This document shows, piece by piece, positions 48,113-58,336 of a DNA stretch of 64,000 bases; within the stretch, counting starts at the first letter, position 1, and each line of letters starts with the position of its first letter. The notes beneath the pieces were generated by a model, which was given only the letters and a program-made list of their open reading frames with translations, searched no databases and was not told the origin of the DNA. Made by a program: the position numbers and the translations under genes. Origin of the DNA: Tolypocladium sp. Sup5 PDA-1 (taxonomy: Eukaryota; Ascomycota; Sordariomycetes; Hypocreales; Ophiocordycipitaceae); assembly GCA_000750105.3 (NCBI GenBank), contig JPHH03000010.1:558001-622000 (forward strand). Direction: 5' to 3'.

Positions 48113-49466
48113 CGTGTCGGCTGGGTGGCTCGCACGACCGCGGGCGTGGGCGCAAAGACGTGTGCGGCGGTTGGGGCGGGAGCGAGGAGCGAGCGAGCCG
48201 TCAGGGCTGGACGGAGTCGCGGGGGCGCCTTTATCGAAGAGAGGAGGGCGGCAGCGTCGGTCGACGGACGTGGACGATCCGTCGCGGAGGAGTCAGCGTC
48301 GTGACTGTCGGATCCAGGCAGCCGTGAAGGTTGAGGCCTCGTGAAGCTGCCGTCTGCTCGTGGTCGTCGCGACGGTGCGTCTGGTTCGCGCTCGCGTTGG
48401 TCGTGCCGTCTCGTCTCCTGGTGGTTCGGCGCTGTCTCGATTGGTAACGACCTCGACCCGTCCACCTTCAGTCAGCCAGGGTGGCGCGGTGCGGACGCAG
48501 GGGTCTGGATCCGCGACGCCCCGAGCCCCGACCTGTTGCCTCCACACGTGGGGTCGCTGGCCGCTGTCTGGAGTCTTTACGCGGAACGAGGAAACGGAAC
48601 GAAGAAACAAGTATACTCGTAGACTCTGGACGAGGATGAGACACTTGCGCGGGCAACTCGCTGCAGGGGGGGGATGGGTCAAAGGGTAAAGTGCTTGTTG
48701 ATAGGTAGGAGTTGGCAGGAGATGTAAAACAGGAACAGCGAGCAAAGAGGCAGCCGTCGTCCCAGCAGCTGCTGGATCTGGCTATCGGCTCCGTCCTGCT
48801 AGTCCAGCCCACACGTGTGCGGGCGCCAAGACGACGCCTCTGTGGCTCTGCTTTGTTGGGGCCGTCGCCAGGTTGCTGAAGGACTTGGCTGGTTCTTCTT
48901 GTTGGCGCTGTACGGAGTGGTGCAACCTGGCAATGCACTTGTACAGTCTCGTCGACAGCAACAAAACAGGCAAGATGCCCCTCGTCAATCAGAAACTCTG
49001 CCGAATACGCGCATCTCATGCTAGTTGTCCCTACAGGCGCTCAGTCTCTTACAAAGGCCCTCGCCCTCCACCGCCCATCGTCGCCGCTGCACAGCCTCGC
49101 AGCTCTACGCAATCCCATCCCACACGGCGTCGTCGTACGTCGACTCGGTGTGCCACAAGACCCCCCGCGCGCATGACTAGCCGGCATACGCGGCGTATTC
49201 CCAGATCTCACGAATGGCGGCTCGCTGTGCTCCGGCCATGATTTCTAATATTGCTCCCAAGTGCCGCGATGGGGGCAACTTTACCAGTAAGTCGTCCAGA
49301 GGCTATGGCAAGACGAGCGTCGGTGTAGGCTTCAACGTCATCACCCACCTTGGCAGCCAAGCCCATCACCAGATTTCCGGCTAAAACGGAAGCATTCCGC
49401 ATCATGCTGTCCTGCACAAGCACGACTATTATATTTTGAGCACTGAGCCACGTCTAGAACGTCCCT
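48113..49466. other. Intergenic spacer LSB5 / UBX
   Basis: About 1.35 kb: the LSB5 promoter on the left, the 3' UTR of the UBX gene on the right. A 71-codon minus-strand frame (49208-49423) vaguely recalls the FAD-binding part of molybdenum hydroxylases but is too weak to call. Confidence 0.55.
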
Positions 49467-51102
49467 TTACTCCTTCTCTTCGTCGTCATCCTCCTCCTCC
49501 TCCTCCTCGTCTGACTCGGTCGGCAGCTCCTCCACAATCAGGTTGCCCGACTTTCCAATCTTCTCCCCCATTGTGGCTGTCGTGCTAGGCTCGTAGACCA
49601 CCCTGGGCAGCGTCGATGCTATCCTGAACGTGTACGTGTGCTCGTAGTCACCTGGTCGTGCCCCTCCAGAGGCCTCCTCTGCGGTCTCTTCAAGGACGCT
49701 GTAACACTCTACAAACGCGTAGAGCTCCTCAACCGGCGCGTCCTGAGGGAAGCGCCGGACGATCCGCCCTGCTCCAGATTCCTCTGGCATCTTCAGGGCC
49801 ACGCGCACCACACTCTTGTCACTCGCCGGGGGCTCGGGTAGGATCCTGGCGGCCCTCCACGACTTCCACTGCTGGCGTTTCTCTCCCAAGAGCGCCGCGT
49901 TCGCCGCCTTCTCCCGGGCCCTCCTCTCGGCTTCTGCCACGGCTGCGGCCGCCTCCCTCCTCTCGCGCGCGCGTTGTCTGTCGATGGCCAAGGAGCGCTC
50001 GTACGCCGAATCCTGCTCTGTCCGAATATTTCTGGTCGCCTCTTGCGCGACTCGCTCGGCGCGTACGCCCTCGAGGTCTGATCCGTATTTTTCCATGGCG
50101 CCCTGCAGCTCCGACAGGTAAGTCGCCGGCGGCATGGGGCCAACCAGGCGCTTCACGATTCCCATCCGAGTGCTGCCCTCTTTCGGCGTCAGGCACACCA
50201 ATGCCGAAAAGGGGTACTTGGTGCAGTTGTACTCGGTTGCCGCCTGGTACGCCTCCGAGTCCAGCACGTTGCCTCCCCACAATACGATCTTGTTGGCTGG
50301 ATTCTTGATAAGTTCGACAACTTCGGTTGTAAGAAGAGTGTCCCTGACAAACGAAGAGGTGTCATCGTGCTCCGGGGACATGAGCAACACCAGCAGGAAC
50401 TTGAGGTCCTTCTTGGCCAAGTCATGTGCCTGTGCCAGCCCGCCCTCGAAGAAGGGCAGTTCGTTGGGGCCGTATTCTTCATCAAACTCACGCTTGAATC
50501 TCGCAGCGGTGTCGCGGGGCATGAGCATGCGCCTCCCAACCGGTCTCCTCAAACCTGCGGTAATAGTTCGCGGTCGTATCGGCGCGGGGAGAAACGACAG
50601 CACGTAGCAGAATGTGCGGAACAGGGCCGACGCCGCTCGCCATCCCCAGCCAAAGGGCGCGAGAAGCAGCCCCATAAACCACGGCGATCGGTGCGTGACG
50701 GGCTGTTGCGGAACGATTCTCGGGGCGGGGTCCGTCCGGGTCCTGCTTGCTGCTGTCGACGACCAGCCGGAAGAGGCCATGAGGCTCTCTTGCAGGTTTT
50801 CGTGCCGAGCCGACGGCCGAGGAGCATCTTGCGCGGCCATGGCCTCGGCGACGGGGTCGGGTCCTTCGCCGTCAAAGAACTTGGCGATGGCAATCTAGAC
50901 AGGCCGAGGCACCCAAGTTAGCAACACGGCCCCAGGGCTGGTTCGAGGTTGCAAGTCCACGGCGTACCTGAACATTCCATTGCGATCGCTGCAGCAGCGG
51001 AACGGCGTCCTTGACCTCCTGGTCCGTGACCTGGAGGTACTGCTGGAGAGCTTCCTGCTGGCTTGGGGACAGCTGTCCCGCGTCATCACCGGCGTCGGCC
51101 AT
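49467..51102 (-). CDS. UBX2: UBA-UAS-UBX domain protein, UBX2/FAF2-like ERAD adaptor
   Basis: Two exons, 51102-50968 and 50894-49467, with a 73-bp intron (50895-50967). The product is 520 aa. A UBA-like three-helix domain (about residues 10-50) precedes a hydrophobic hairpin-like membrane segment (about 115-150, WFMGLLLAPFGWGWRAASAL). A thioredoxin-like UAS domain (about 180-310) follows, then a long Arg/Glu/Ala coiled coil (about 320-400). The UBX domain at about 415-495 contains FPQDAPVEELYAFVE, close to the usual R...FPxxxxxxLYxFV signature, and a highly acidic tail closes the protein. Family knowledge: Ubx2/FAF2 sits in the ER and lipid-droplet membrane and recruits Cdc48/p97 to ubiquitin ligases for ER-associated degradation. 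The gene is divergent from PAN3. Confidence 0.9.
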
Positions 51103-52147
51103 GTCTCGTGCCGCGCTGCTATCACCGCAGGGTAAGTAGGTGGCAGAGTAGCCTCGCTGCTATCACCGCAGGGTAAGTAGGTGGCAGAGTAGCCTCGCTG
51201 CCATCAATAGAAGCAAGAATTATCAGTCAACAGCGCTTCGCGTTTGGGCTTGCAGCAGGATAAAGTTGTTGTGGTTGAGGCCGCTTGATGACTAGAGCTG
51301 CACGAGCTCAAGTTAAAGTTGCCAGCTACGTCAGGCTCCCAGGTCCGGACAAAGGTGGTCCGTGCACGGTCGCGATATCGCCGAGCTTCGAGGTTGCTGA
51401 GCCACATGCCCTCAAAGAACCCGACCCGACCACAAAGCCACCGCGGAGGTCATTGGGGCCTGTTGGGACCATTATTTCTGCTGGAGATGGTCGTTCACTG
51501 GACAGCAACTGGACAGGCATGGAAGAATGTTGCGGCAGACAGCGGGCGCGCATCGCGATTGGGTTGGATGCCGCTGTGACAATCGCTGATACGAGTCGCA
51601 CTGGCGGCTGGTTCGGCGCGCCTATTTTCCGTAGCCGCAGGCAGTATTCCGAGCATCGTACGAAGTACCTAGGTCCCCATAACAGCACCGTTAGCGCTGG
51701 GCTGCATCCATCCAATCCCTCCCTCGTCTCCCGCCTGCCTGTGATCGCTTCCCCCCACCAAGCATCACCACCCTATCTCACCTGGAGGCATCACCACAAT
51801 CAGACCTATCCAGCTTCAGTCGCTTGCCCCTCCGAGGCCGCGCCCAGCCGCTCGCGTCTCGCCTGCGTCTGCTCTCTTTCCCATGGGCGCGACGCCGCCT
51901 CGACCAATTGAGCCATGGCAGAGGACTGCCCCAGCGAGGTGCGTGTCGCGTCTCCGTATCGTCCTCCACCCACTCCGCCTTGTCACAAATCTCCCCACCG
52001 CCGCGATGCCTCAGCTCCCCGGCGGTGGACGGACCGTGTCCTGCTCATGACGCTGCCTGCTCGTGTCGCGATCGCGTGCTGACTCTCGCGCAGACGTCCT
52101 AGACCCGGCCCAGAGGACGGCACTTCCTCCAGCATCGCTAATTGACC
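51103..52147. promoter_or_regulatory. Divergent intergenic region UBX2-like / PAN3
   Basis: About 1.05 kb between two start codons. A 41-bp tandem duplication lies within the first 100 bases on the UBX side. The PAN3 side is C/T-rich, as is typical for its leader. No coding gene is supported. Confidence 0.6.
51114..51201. repeat. 41-bp direct tandem duplication
   Basis: Two nearly identical 41-bp units (core ATCACCGCAGGGTAAGTAGG at 51121 and again at 51162) lie in the presumed 5' UTR/promoter of the UBX gene. Confidence 0.93.
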
Positions 52148-54649
52148 ATGGCGACGTCGCGATTCCCCCCGTCCGATCTGCGACGCCAGGTTGGGTCCCC
52201 GAGACCCAAGGGCCGCGGTACGTTGCGCTGCCCTGCGCCATCAATCATGGGCGCGCCTATACTGTTTACGGCTCGTGTGCTGACATCGTGGAACAGAAAA
52301 CAGAGAAACGCTCTGTCGAAACGTCCTCATCTACGGCCACTGTCGCTACGAAGATCAGGGATGCACCTTTTCCCACGACCTCAACAAGAATAACAACGGG
52401 AATCAATCCGATTCGTAAGTACCGATTCCGCAGAATCATGATCTGAACCTTGTCAAGTGAGCTCGTGACACGCCGGCCATCCCAAGATGAGCCCGCCGCT
52501 CAAAAGGCAATGCGACAACCCACTGAGGACGACGAAGGATGGCCAGAACGCCGGACTTGCACCTGCTGGAGAAGCTGGGATGACGAAGATACGTCACGCC
52601 ACTATCTACGATCCACACACATCGCGACAAAATGCCCAAGGCGACACCGACGTTGCTCGAGCGGAAGAGACCAAAGGACCATCACGCAAGCCAACCTGTC
52701 ACGTTGAAAGTTGGGACTGTCAGATTCTTTGCAGCATCGACAGCCATTGCCTATGGAAGCATTTGCTAACGTCATTTTCTACTTCTAGGTCTAAGAAAGC
52801 CCTCAACGTCGAATCTCCATCATTTACCCCCGCCAGCATCCAGCCTGTCGCAGGCAAAAAGGCAACCTTTTCTACCGGCGCTGCGAGCGCTCCAGCTTTT
52901 ACCCCACGCTTGGGAGGTAATTATGATTCCATCCCAGAACTTAGCGTCTGCTTGCTGACCTCTGACCGTGTACCAGGCACTCCTGTTGGAACTCCAGCAG
53001 ACCCCGAAGCCGCTGTGTTCAACCCTGCTGCCATCCGCGAATTCACCCCGAGCTTTGATGTAGCCTCGCCGGTATGGCACTGTCCTTCACAATACTGTCT
53101 AACCTTTGCTGAAAGCTACCCTCAGGCCGGCGCGAACGGTTCAGCCCAAGATGGCGCCGTATCCTACGACCCGTTCACCATGGGTGCGGTTGGTCAGAGC
53201 CTACCCGCACCTCAGTATAACCCTTATGCCGACGAACACAATGCTATGGCTGCCGGCGGTTCATCTTACTTTCCACCCCAGGGAGCCTTTACCGCGCCGC
53301 TTCAGCCTCTTCAGTACCATCTGTATGCCCCCGTCGGACCTCACAGAGATGACTTGATGCCCTATCACCGAATGACCCACGACTTCTTCCTTCCCGAGAA
53401 GCTGCGAGAAGAGCTTCAGAAGAAGGCTGAAGCGTCGCTGCAGATTATCCCAAATTCGCAGCTTCCCCAGTTGGACAATTATCACTCTCTGGTTGCATTG
53501 GACACGACCCACCGAAAGAACGCAAACATCTTCGGCTATCCGAGCTGGGTATACAAGGCGACCTCCTCCAAGACTGGAAATCTCTACTGCCTGCGGCGGC
53601 TGGAGGGATTCAGACTAACGAATGAGCAAGCCATCAGGTCCGTCAAGGAATGGAGAAAGATTGACAACGCCAACGTGGTGACGATACACGACGCCTTCAC
53701 GGCCAGGGCATTCGGGGACAGCTCTCTCATCTTCGTCCAAGATTATCACCCTCTGGCGAAGACCCTCGCCGACGTTCATCTGACTCCCAATTCCAGCCAT
53801 GGCACCCGATTCCAGCCCAAAGGGCCTATTTCCGAAGGGGTTCTGTGGGCTTACATCTCGCAGATCGCCAACGCGGTCAAGGCAATCCACTCCATCAACC
53901 TGGCTGCACGATGCATCGATGTCAGCAAAATCATACTGACGGACAAGAATCGGATCCGGCTCAACGCGTGCTCGGTTCTCGATGTTGTCCAGTTTGACTT
54001 GAGGCGGCCCATGCAGGAGCTCCAGCAGGAGGATTTCATGCAGTTTGGGCGCACGATGCTGTGCCTCGCAACAAGCACCCTGCCCGTGCATCTGACCAAC
54101 CTCAACGCCTCGGTGGAGCAGATGGGCCGATCATACTCGGCGGAGCTGCGGGACACCATCGTCTGGCTTCTGACGCCGCAACAGGCGCCAGCTCAAAAGA
54201 CCATTGACGAATTCGTCCGAGGCATTGCCGGCCACATTGTCACGACGCTGGACGAGAGCCAGCACCGAGCCGACGAGCTCAACACGGAGCTGTTCCGAGA
54301 ACTAGAGAACGGCCGCATAGCACGCCTATTGCTGAAACTGGGCGCCGTCAACGAGCGACAGGAATTCGACGGCGATCGGTCGTGGTCGGAAAACGGCGAG
54401 CGCTACATGCTGAAGCTCTTCCGAGACTACGTCTTCCACCAGGTCGACAGCAACGGAAACCCAGTGCTGGATATCGGGCACATGATGCGGTGCCTCAGTC
54501 GGCTCGACGCGGGCACGGATGAGAGGATCTGCCTGACGAGCCGCGACGAGCAGACCAGCTTCCTCATCAGCTACAAGGAGTTGAAGAAGCAGCTGGGGAA
54601 TGCCTTTGGAGAGCTGCAGAAGGGCAGCAAGCAGGGGAGGGGGTTCTAG
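52148..54649 (+). CDS. PAN3: PAN2-PAN3 deadenylase regulatory subunit PAN3
   Basis: Five exons: 52148-52217, 52297-52414, 52789-52916, 52977-53071 and 53126-54649. Introns are 79, 374, 60 and 54 bp, and the product is 644 aa. A CCCH zinc finger (about residues 29-55: LCRNVLIYGHCRYEDQGCTF, 20 residues, then SHD) binds poly(A). A PAM2 motif (ALNVESPSFTP, about 66-76) binds the MLLE domain of poly(A)-binding protein. Then come a Pro/Tyr-rich linker, a pseudokinase domain (about 260-530, with degenerate catalytic motifs), a coiled coil that dimerises PAN3 and the C-terminal knob domain that contacts PAN2. PAN3 recruits the PAN2 exonuclease to start mRNA poly(A) shortening in the cytoplasm. The 60- and 54-bp introns are stop-free and in frame, but both have clear splice signals and interrupt conserved linker sequence. 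Confidence 0.97.
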
Positions 54650-55492
54650 TTGGCCCCTGACCAAGTACCGAAACTCTTGCCTGGTTTGTCCCGTTGGCCG
54701 CTGCCGACTGCACCGCCAAATGTTGTTTACCAGCACGGACAACGAAGAGGGCTATCACTTTCCCAGGGGTTTTCGGCATCAGGTGGAAGGGGTCGAACAC
54801 CGCCCGGCGTTGGGTACAGACAACGGTTTGGATCCGTACACACTGCGTACATGTAAATGATGATTTCTTCAGGGGTGAGATGGGGGAAGGGGCTGGGGGC
54901 TTTTACATATGAGCGGCGGGCAAGTGTCGGCTGGCTTTGCCTGAATCTGGCGACATGACGGCATGCACGAACCCTCGCTGTATGTACATGTCACGTTTGT
55001 AACGGGACGGGGAGGTTGAGCATTGGCGATGTATGGATAGGGGCACGAGTCGTGAGCCAGGAGACGTGCCTAGCAAGTAGAGAATAAGCGCAGAAATCAA
55101 TGGGATAGTAGTATTTGTTCATCATGTGGCTCCTGGCTAAGAGTGAAACCGTCCCACACTGGCTGAATCTGTTCATCTCCATAGGTAGCTAATATCGACC
55201 ACAGGTCGTCTGGTAGATGTCGCCACGCAGAAGCAAGTCTGCGACACGAGGGTATCCTCGTCTCCAAGATGGCTCCCAGTCATGGGATGCACTGGCTCCG
55301 AGAAGCACTGGGCCAATCTTTCATCTTCCCCCTCGCCATTGTCCGCCTCCCTCTCCGTCCCAGGAGGGAAGCTCTACAGCACAGCTCCGGTGAGTCTGCA
55401 TCACCCGCGAGCTCTCGCAACCCCGACACTCAAGCTTTTCATAGCCGGCCACTCGTCGTGGATGTTTGTACAAGTTATCGCTGCGGCCGTCC
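54650..55492. other. Convergent spacer PAN3 / LSM7
   Basis: About 840 bp between converging genes, holding both 3' UTRs. Nothing else is recognised; frames here are short and unremarkable. Confidence 0.6.
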
Positions 55493-56041
55493 TCAGGCCT
55501 CCTCGGGCTGCGCAAAGGGGTTGGCAATCTCCTCACTGCCGTCGACGGGGGTGATGACTACGAGCAGGGTGCCGCGGGCGACGACGAGGCCGAGGGGGCG
55601 CGTGGACTCGTTTCCTTCCTCATCTGCGCGCGCGTTAGCATTCTTCGTATGCGGACTTGGGCGGACTCGGAGACTAACCTCGGACCGTCTCCTGGACGTC
55701 GTCGAGGACGAGGTTCATGAGCGCGTCGTAGCCCTTCAGCGTGCCCTTGACTGTGTACGCCTTGCGGTTAGCATCCACGCGCGCGCAAGCCCCAATGGAT
55801 GGGTAGATGCGAGCGGCTTACCCTCCCGGCCGCCGTTGAACTTGACGGTAATCTGCTTGTCCATGTACTTGGCCAGGTCGAGGATGTTCTCCTTCTTAGG
55901 CCGCTCGCCCTTGTCGCCGCCAGCCTTGTCGTGTGCGCCCGCACCGCCGCCCCCTCGGCCGCCTCCTCCCCGACCGCCGCGGAAGTTGCCTCCGCCGCCG
56001 CCGCCGCCGCGTCCGCCTCGGTGCATGGGTCTGTCGGACAT
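55493..56041 (-). CDS. LSM7: U6 snRNA-associated Sm-like protein LSm7
   Basis: Three exons: 56041-55822, 55750-55679 and 55623-55493. Introns are 71 and 55 bp, and the product is 140 aa. The Sm fold covers about residues 50-130: Sm1 reads NILDLAKYMDKQITVKFNGG (20 residues) and continues KGTLKGYDALMNLVLDD. Sm2 reads RPLGLVVARGTLLVVITP. Family knowledge: LSm7 is part of the LSm2-8 ring on U6 snRNA (splicing) and the LSm1-7 ring that promotes decapping in P-bodies. The first 50 residues are an unusual Gly/Arg-rich extension (RGGRGGGG-type repeats) encoded by GCC/GGC-rich DNA. Filamentous-fungal LSm7 proteins often carry such a tail, whereas yeast LSm7 does not have this RGG form. Confidence 0.95.
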
Positions 56042-58336
56042 TGGCGCGCGTGTGTGTGGCCTTGTGATACTGGTGCTGGGTGTTGGGCTGGTGGACGGTC
56101 GAAAATTAGAGGTTTGGAGGTGAGGGAAGGGACGGGGAGCCGTGGACGGGCGGTGGAGGGGTGGGTTGCCGTATTGGGGTTAGTGCGGGTCTTCGTGTGG
56201 CGGGATGATCGAAGCTCGTGGGACGATCACTGCTATGCCTCCCTTGATTTCAAATGTTTGCCTCTTTGGACCTAGGCACACTTGTGCTCCTTGGGCTTTT
56301 TAGGACTAGATAGATAAGCCACGGCTCAACGCGGGCGAGTTGGAGCTTCTGACGGTGATGTAGACGAGATACTCCGGAGCGCAATATGACAGGTTTGCTT
56401 TGTACCTTGTCAAGTCTACAGTATCCACGAATGTACTCGTAGTCAGCAAGCCCCCCAGACACTGGCAAATCCCGAGCAGCAAGCAACAAAGCACTCTATT
56501 TAACGCCGATCAGCCGGAACCCAGGCCGTCCTCTACTGTACATAGATCTCAGAATCGTTGCGTCGCATTCACGGGGGCGACGGTGTAAGATGTTTGGCTG
56601 CCGTCGGAGCTCGAGACCCTAGAGCTACCCTGGACCTCGCCGCACCGACAGCGGGACGCGACCTTGAATCCAACTGTAGCATCAGATACAGTGATCTGCA
56701 GCGCCTTGAGCGCCTAGAGCGCCTAAAACCGACCGCAACGCCACCCTTGTAGGTGACGTTTGTGATTGTGGTCACCTGACGGTGGAGGACACCACACCCT
56801 CTAAACCGATGGCCCTTGTTAGGTAAGTTGTTGCCTTGATGTCCAGTGAAGCTTGCACCAACCATGCACGGCCTCGAGACATCGACAGTGGCGACATCCT
56901 GCTCCCCCTGCCGCGCCGGAATGCCCTGAGGAGAAAGCCTTGGACCATTCACTTGTCGCCGGCTGCTGGGAGGCGAGAGGCTAGCCGTTTGCTGTCCAAC
57001 AATCGTGCATGCCGCCCGCTGGAGCGGGTCGGTTCCAGTCAACCACACAGACTCCGACGGCTGAATGTGGTTGATGAGTGGCCGAGTGGCTCGACGGAAA
57101 CTGTGCAAACCGAGAGCTCGTCCACCTTTGGCCGTCATTCTGGGGGAGGGGATCGCCAAGTGGGATCGGTCACCAGCCCTTGGCGTTGCGCCGGCACCTC
57201 ATCGTCTCGCTGCTACGCTCACGCACCCGCAGTCTCAATCAGTCTAGGGCTGCCAAATTGACACGGGCGGAGAAACGTGGCTGCTGACTGAGGCGACAAC
57301 TTTCGGAATCCGCCCTGGTCGTTGGTGACGCTCTCCGCAACACCTTGCACGGCTGCATGCCTCGTCTTCTGGGGATACCGGCTTGCGCATATCCTTTCCT
57401 GTTACTGTAGCGCAACTGTGTGTCTATCCCACATTTTCGATCCCACAAGAAAACAGGCGGCCCCCTCTTTGCGGCCTTCTCTTCTCCAACGCTGCCCGCA
57501 CCTGGGCGGCGACCGGAGATCCTGTTTTGCTCGTCGTCGACCTGGGCTCTCGCGCGCTCGTGATGGGAGGTGCAAGAGGCGGATAATCCGCCACGAGCTC
57601 TGATAAACATCCCTTGGCTCCATCTGTTTTTCTCCTCCCTGCTTTTGCTGTCGTCTCCTTCTTGCACCTACGTATTATCCGCCGCCTCCTCCTGGCCGTC
57701 CCTCGCGGTGATTGTTGCCACCGCTGCTGCTGACGTTGCTGTACGACGAGGCACGGAGACGCAGTTCGCATTGCATCGCGAGCCCGCGGTGATACCCCGA
57801 CTGCAACAGAGTACCCGCGTGGCCACACCTCGACGCAGACCTCTTCCGGGCTCTCGCGTCCGCCCTGCCCTGGGCCTCGAGTCGCACCGCGAACTTGTCA
57901 CTTACAAACGAACCCATCCGTCTCCCTCCCCAGCCCAGCACACAGAGAACACCCACCCCCGGTCGTCACGGCCTTTGTCCTCGGACCCACCCTTCATCTT
58001 GCGCCGGTCCCGTCAAGCAGGGCCGATAAGTTTCACCAGCGATCCCCTTCGACTGCGCATATTACCGACGCCCTTGTTCCTCTCTCTCTCGACTTCGTCT
58101 CCCCCCCCCCGCGCGCGCCACTCCGGACGAGACCATCATCGCACACGTCGCCCCTCGTCCGGCCTCCGGGGGCCAGAAGCCGCCTCCCCGATTCCCTCGC
58201 CGCGCCGACCCGGCTGCTTCGCCCGCTTCCCCGGGCCGCATCGCATTAACGTTTGCGCTATTGGGACCTTCTTAAAAATAATCATAGGGTAGTACGACAC
58301 GGGAGCATAAGTCGCCAAGGCCGGCAGTCGCCCGAT
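56042..58336. other. Intergenic spacer LSM7 / internal-cluster Zn2Cys6 gene
   Basis: About 2.3 kb. The left 200 bases are the LSM7 promoter. The last 700 bases before 58337 are strongly C/T-rich with a long C run (about 58100), consistent with the promoter and leader of the next gene. Nothing else is supportable. Confidence 0.55.

Noticed and set aside
49208..49423. 71-codon frame with an MRNASVLAGNLVM stretch, faintly like FAD-binding molybdenum hydroxylases
   Set aside because: Similarity is limited to a few residues and the frame ends at once; chance is more likely than a relic.
57065..57100. GGCCGAGTGG string resembling a tRNA-Ser/Leu A box
   Set aside because: No B box (GGTTCGANTCC) follows at a suitable distance and no acceptor stem pairs.
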